The translations under genes and the position numbers were made by a program. DNA of 35,797 nt from Methylocystis suflitae. Lineage in GTDB: Bacteria > Pseudomonadota > Alphaproteobacteria > Rhizobiales > Beijerinckiaceae. Numbering within the stretch: the stretch's first letter is position 1; every line of letters begins with the position of its first letter. Positions 33,768 through 35,797 of the stretch are shown here, one piece after another. Under the pieces are notes generated by a model. It ran no database searches. It was not told where the DNA came from and saw only the letters and a list, made by a program, of their open reading frames with translations. Location of the stretch: positions 1 to 35,797 of the forward strand of contig NZ_JAMRYX010000166.1 in the NCBI RefSeq assembly GCF_024448135.1. The letters are read 5' to 3'.

Positions 33768-35797
33768 ATGGCGCGCACCGATAAGCGTCGCGAACCGCGG
33801 TTCGACGACGACGACGACGGCGAATTGCGCGCCGAGCGTCGTCCGCCGCCCCGCCCGCGCGCCCGCGCCAAGTCACGCCGACGCTCCCGCTCGCTCTTTG
33901 GCGCGCTCATCTATTGGAGCTTCACGCTGGCGCTCTGGGGGGCGATCGCGGGAGGCGGCCTCGCCGTCTATTACGGCGCGCGATTGCCGCCGATCGACCA
34001 GCTCGCGGTGCCCAAGCGCCCGCCCAATATCGCCATCCTCGACGTGAACGGCGAGCTCCTCGCCAACCGCGGCGACACGGGCGGCGCGGCGGTCCGGCTC
34101 GCGGATCTGCCGCCCTATGTCCCGAAGGCCTTCATCGCCATAGAGGATCGCCGCTTCTATTCACATTGGGGGGTCGATCCGATCGGCATCGGCCGCGCTA
34201 TCGTTCGCAACGTCACAGGCCGCGGCGGCATGCAGGGCGGCTCGACCCTGACGCAGCAGCTCGCCAAAAACCTGTTCCTGACCCAGGAGCGAACCATCTC
34301 GCGCAAGATCCAGGAGGCGATTCTCGCGCTCTGGCTTGAGCACAAATATTCCAAGGACCAGATCCTCGAACTTTATCTCAACCGCGTCTATTTCGGCTCC
34401 GGCGCCTATGGCGTCGAAGCCGCGGCCGAGCGCTACTTCGGCCATGGCGCGAAAACCATTACTTTGTCTGAAGCCGCCGTCCTCGCCGGCCTGATGAAGG
34501 CGCCGAGCAAGCTCGCGCCGGACCGCAATCCGGAGGGCGCGGCCGAGCGCGCGGCCCAAGTGATCGCCGCCATGGCGCAGGAAGGCCATATCAGCGAGTC
34601 GACGGCGACGACGGCGCTGTCGCATTCTGCACGCGCGCGGAGCGATATCGGCGCGGGGTCCATCAATTACGCGGCCGACTATGTCATGGACATGCTCGAC
34701 GACACGATAGGCGCCATCGACCAGGATATCGTCGTCTCGACGACGATCGACGCGCGCATGGAGATGGCGGCGGAAGGCGCGCTCAAGCAGGAGCTCGACG
34801 AGAAGGGCGCCAAATTCGGCGTCGCTCAGGGCGCGCTCGTCGCCCTCGATCCCACCGGCGCGATTCGAGCGCTCGTCGGCGGACGCGACTATTCGGCCAG
34901 CCAGTTCAATCGCGCGGTCTCCGCGAAACGCCAGCCCGGCTCCGCCTTCAAACCCTTTGTCTATCTGACGGGGCTCGAACAGGGACTAACCCCTGAGTCC
35001 GTGCGCGAGGATGGTCCGCTCGACGTCAAAGGCTGGCGGCCCGAAAACTACAGTCATCAGTATCTCGGACCCGTCACGCTCGCCAAGGCGCTGTCGCTGT
35101 CGCTCAACACCGTCGCCGTGCGCGTCGGCCTGGAAGTCGGCCCCAAGGCCGTGGCGAAGACCGCGCATCGCCTCGGCGTCCAGTCCGACCTGCAGGCGAA
35201 CGCCTCGATCGCGCTCGGCACGTCGGAGGTGACGCCGCTCGAGCTCGTCGCCGCCTATGCGCCCTTCGCCAATGGCGGGATCGCCGTCCAGCCGCATGTC
35301 ATACTCAAGGTGAAGACCGCCGCCGGCAAGACGCTCTATCAGCGCAAGAACGCGTCGCTCGGCCGCGTCATCGCGCCGCAATATGTGGCGATGATGAACG
35401 ACATGATGCGGGAGACGCTGCTCACCGGCACCGCCCGCAAGGCCGAGCTTCCGGGATGGGACGCCGCGGGCAAAACCGGAACGAGCCAGGATTTCCGTGA
35501 CGCCTGGTTCGTCGGCTACACCGGCCGGCTGGTCGCCGGCGTCTGGCTCGGCAATGATGACAACTCGCCGACGAAAAAAGCCTCCGGGGGCAATCTGCCG
35601 GTCGAAATCTGGAGCCGCTTCATGAGCGTCGCTTTGAAGGGCCAGCCCGTCGCCGGACTGCCCTCGGGCGCCTGGCGGTCGGAGAACATTGCGCTCCCCG
35701 AGGAAATCGCCAAGCCGATGGACGACCTCATCGGCTTGTTCACCGGGGAGTCGAGGCCCGCGCCCCGGCCGCAATCCGCGAGACCGGCGCCAGCGCC
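33768..35797 (+). CDS. Class A penicillin-binding protein (PBP1A type), cut by window end
   Basis: A bifunctional peptidoglycan synthase, open to the window end (676 codons seen, no stop). A charged cytoplasmic N-terminus rich in Asp and Arg is followed by one membrane anchor (about 43-72). The GT51 glycosyltransferase domain has catalytic E126 in 'AIEDRRFYSHWGVD' and the signature 'GGSTLTQQLAKN'. The transpeptidase domain has S392 in 'PGSAFKPF' (SxxK), an SxN motif in 'SLSLNTVAVR' and K569 in 'AGKTGTSQDF' (KTG). The visible C-terminus turns Pro- and Arg-rich. AGGCGAG lies a few bases before the ATG. It is alone on its strand here, with a perfect CtrA site upstream. Confidence 0.93.
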   Translation, partial: MARTDKRREPRFDDDDDGELRAERRPPPRPRARAKSRRRSRSLFGALIYWSFTLALWGAIAGGGLAVYYGARLPPIDQLAVPKRPPNIAILDVNGELLANRGDTGGAAVRLADLPPYVPKAFIAIEDRRFYSHWGVDPIGIGRAIVRNVTGRGGMQGGSTLTQQLAKNLFLTQERTISRKIQEAILALWLEHKYSKDQILELYLNRVYFGSGAYGVEAAAERYFGHGAKTITLSEAAVLAGLMKAPSKLAPDRNPEGAAERAAQVIAAMAQEGHISESTATTALSHSARARSDIGAGSINYAADYVMDMLDDTIGAIDQDIVVSTTIDARMEMAAEGALKQELDEKGAKFGVAQGALVALDPTGAIRALVGGRDYSASQFNRAVSAKRQPGSAFKPFVYLTGLEQGLTPESVREDGPLDVKGWRPENYSHQYLGPVTLAKALSLSLNTVAVRVGLEVGPKAVAKTAHRLGVQSDLQANASIALGTSEVTPLELVAAYAPFANGGIAVQPHVILKVKTAAGKTLYQRKNASLGRVIAPQYVAMMNDMMRETLLTGTARKAELPGWDAAGKTGTSQDFRDAWFVGYTGRLVAGVWLGNDDNSPTKKASGGNLPVEIWSRFMSVALKGQPVAGLPSGAWRSENIALPEEIAKPMDDLIGLFTGESRPAPRPQSARPAPA

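Overview
The window reads as chromosomal DNA of a GC-rich alphaproteobacterium, probably of the Hyphomicrobiales. A Methylocystaceae-like source (Methylocystis/Methylosinus) is my best guess, but this is inferred from protein style only. Supporting signs are a CcrM-type GANTC methyltransferase, an alphaproteobacterial LexA box (GAAC-N7-GAAC), a perfect CtrA box (TTAA-N7-TTAA), NAD-dependent homospermidine synthase and a system I cytochrome c maturation cluster. No tRNA, rRNA, CRISPR array, transposase or prophage was found.

Region by region: 1-799 has no firm gene, only a possible small exported protein (408-715) and a strong unexplained hairpin with a T-tract (285-354). An OFA-family MFS antiporter (800-2521) follows, carrying what looks like its normally separate small subunit as a C-terminal fusion, then uppP (2742-3614). 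On the minus strand lie ccrM, rnhB, an SOS-box-controlled PA0069-type radical SAM protein and homospermidine synthase. A very large minus-strand gene fuses an LplT-like flippase, a PlsC-like acyltransferase and an acyl-ACP synthetase (9031-12489). It diverges from a TetR regulator with twin operators and a TauE/SafE permease.

From 30369 down to 14104 every gene is on the minus strand and tightly packed: glgP, glgB, glgC, glgA, a glgX-malQ fusion, envC, ctpA, ccmC, ccmD, ccmG. This gives a complete glycogen synthesis and breakdown set (ADP-glucose made by GlgC, polymerised by GlgA, branched by GlgB, degraded by GlgP, GlgX and MalQ). It runs by gene overlap into a cell-division and peptidoglycan pair (EnvC, CtpA), then into haem delivery and thioreduction for c-type cytochromes. 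Two large palindromic repeats sit exactly at the glgP/glgB and glgA/glgX junctions, and the second supplies the glgX ribosome-binding site.

The last part holds a membrane protein with a degenerate OmpA-like domain, dnaN with a DnaA box upstream, the tail of a GNAT toxin-like pseudogene, an intact HigB/HigA-type toxin-antitoxin pair, and a class A penicillin-binding protein (from 33768, cut by the window end) preceded by a perfect CtrA site. No single obviously new defence or mobile system was seen. The most unusual items are the two protein fusions, the glycogen-to-division gene chain, and the regulatory sites (LexA, CtrA, twin TetR operators).
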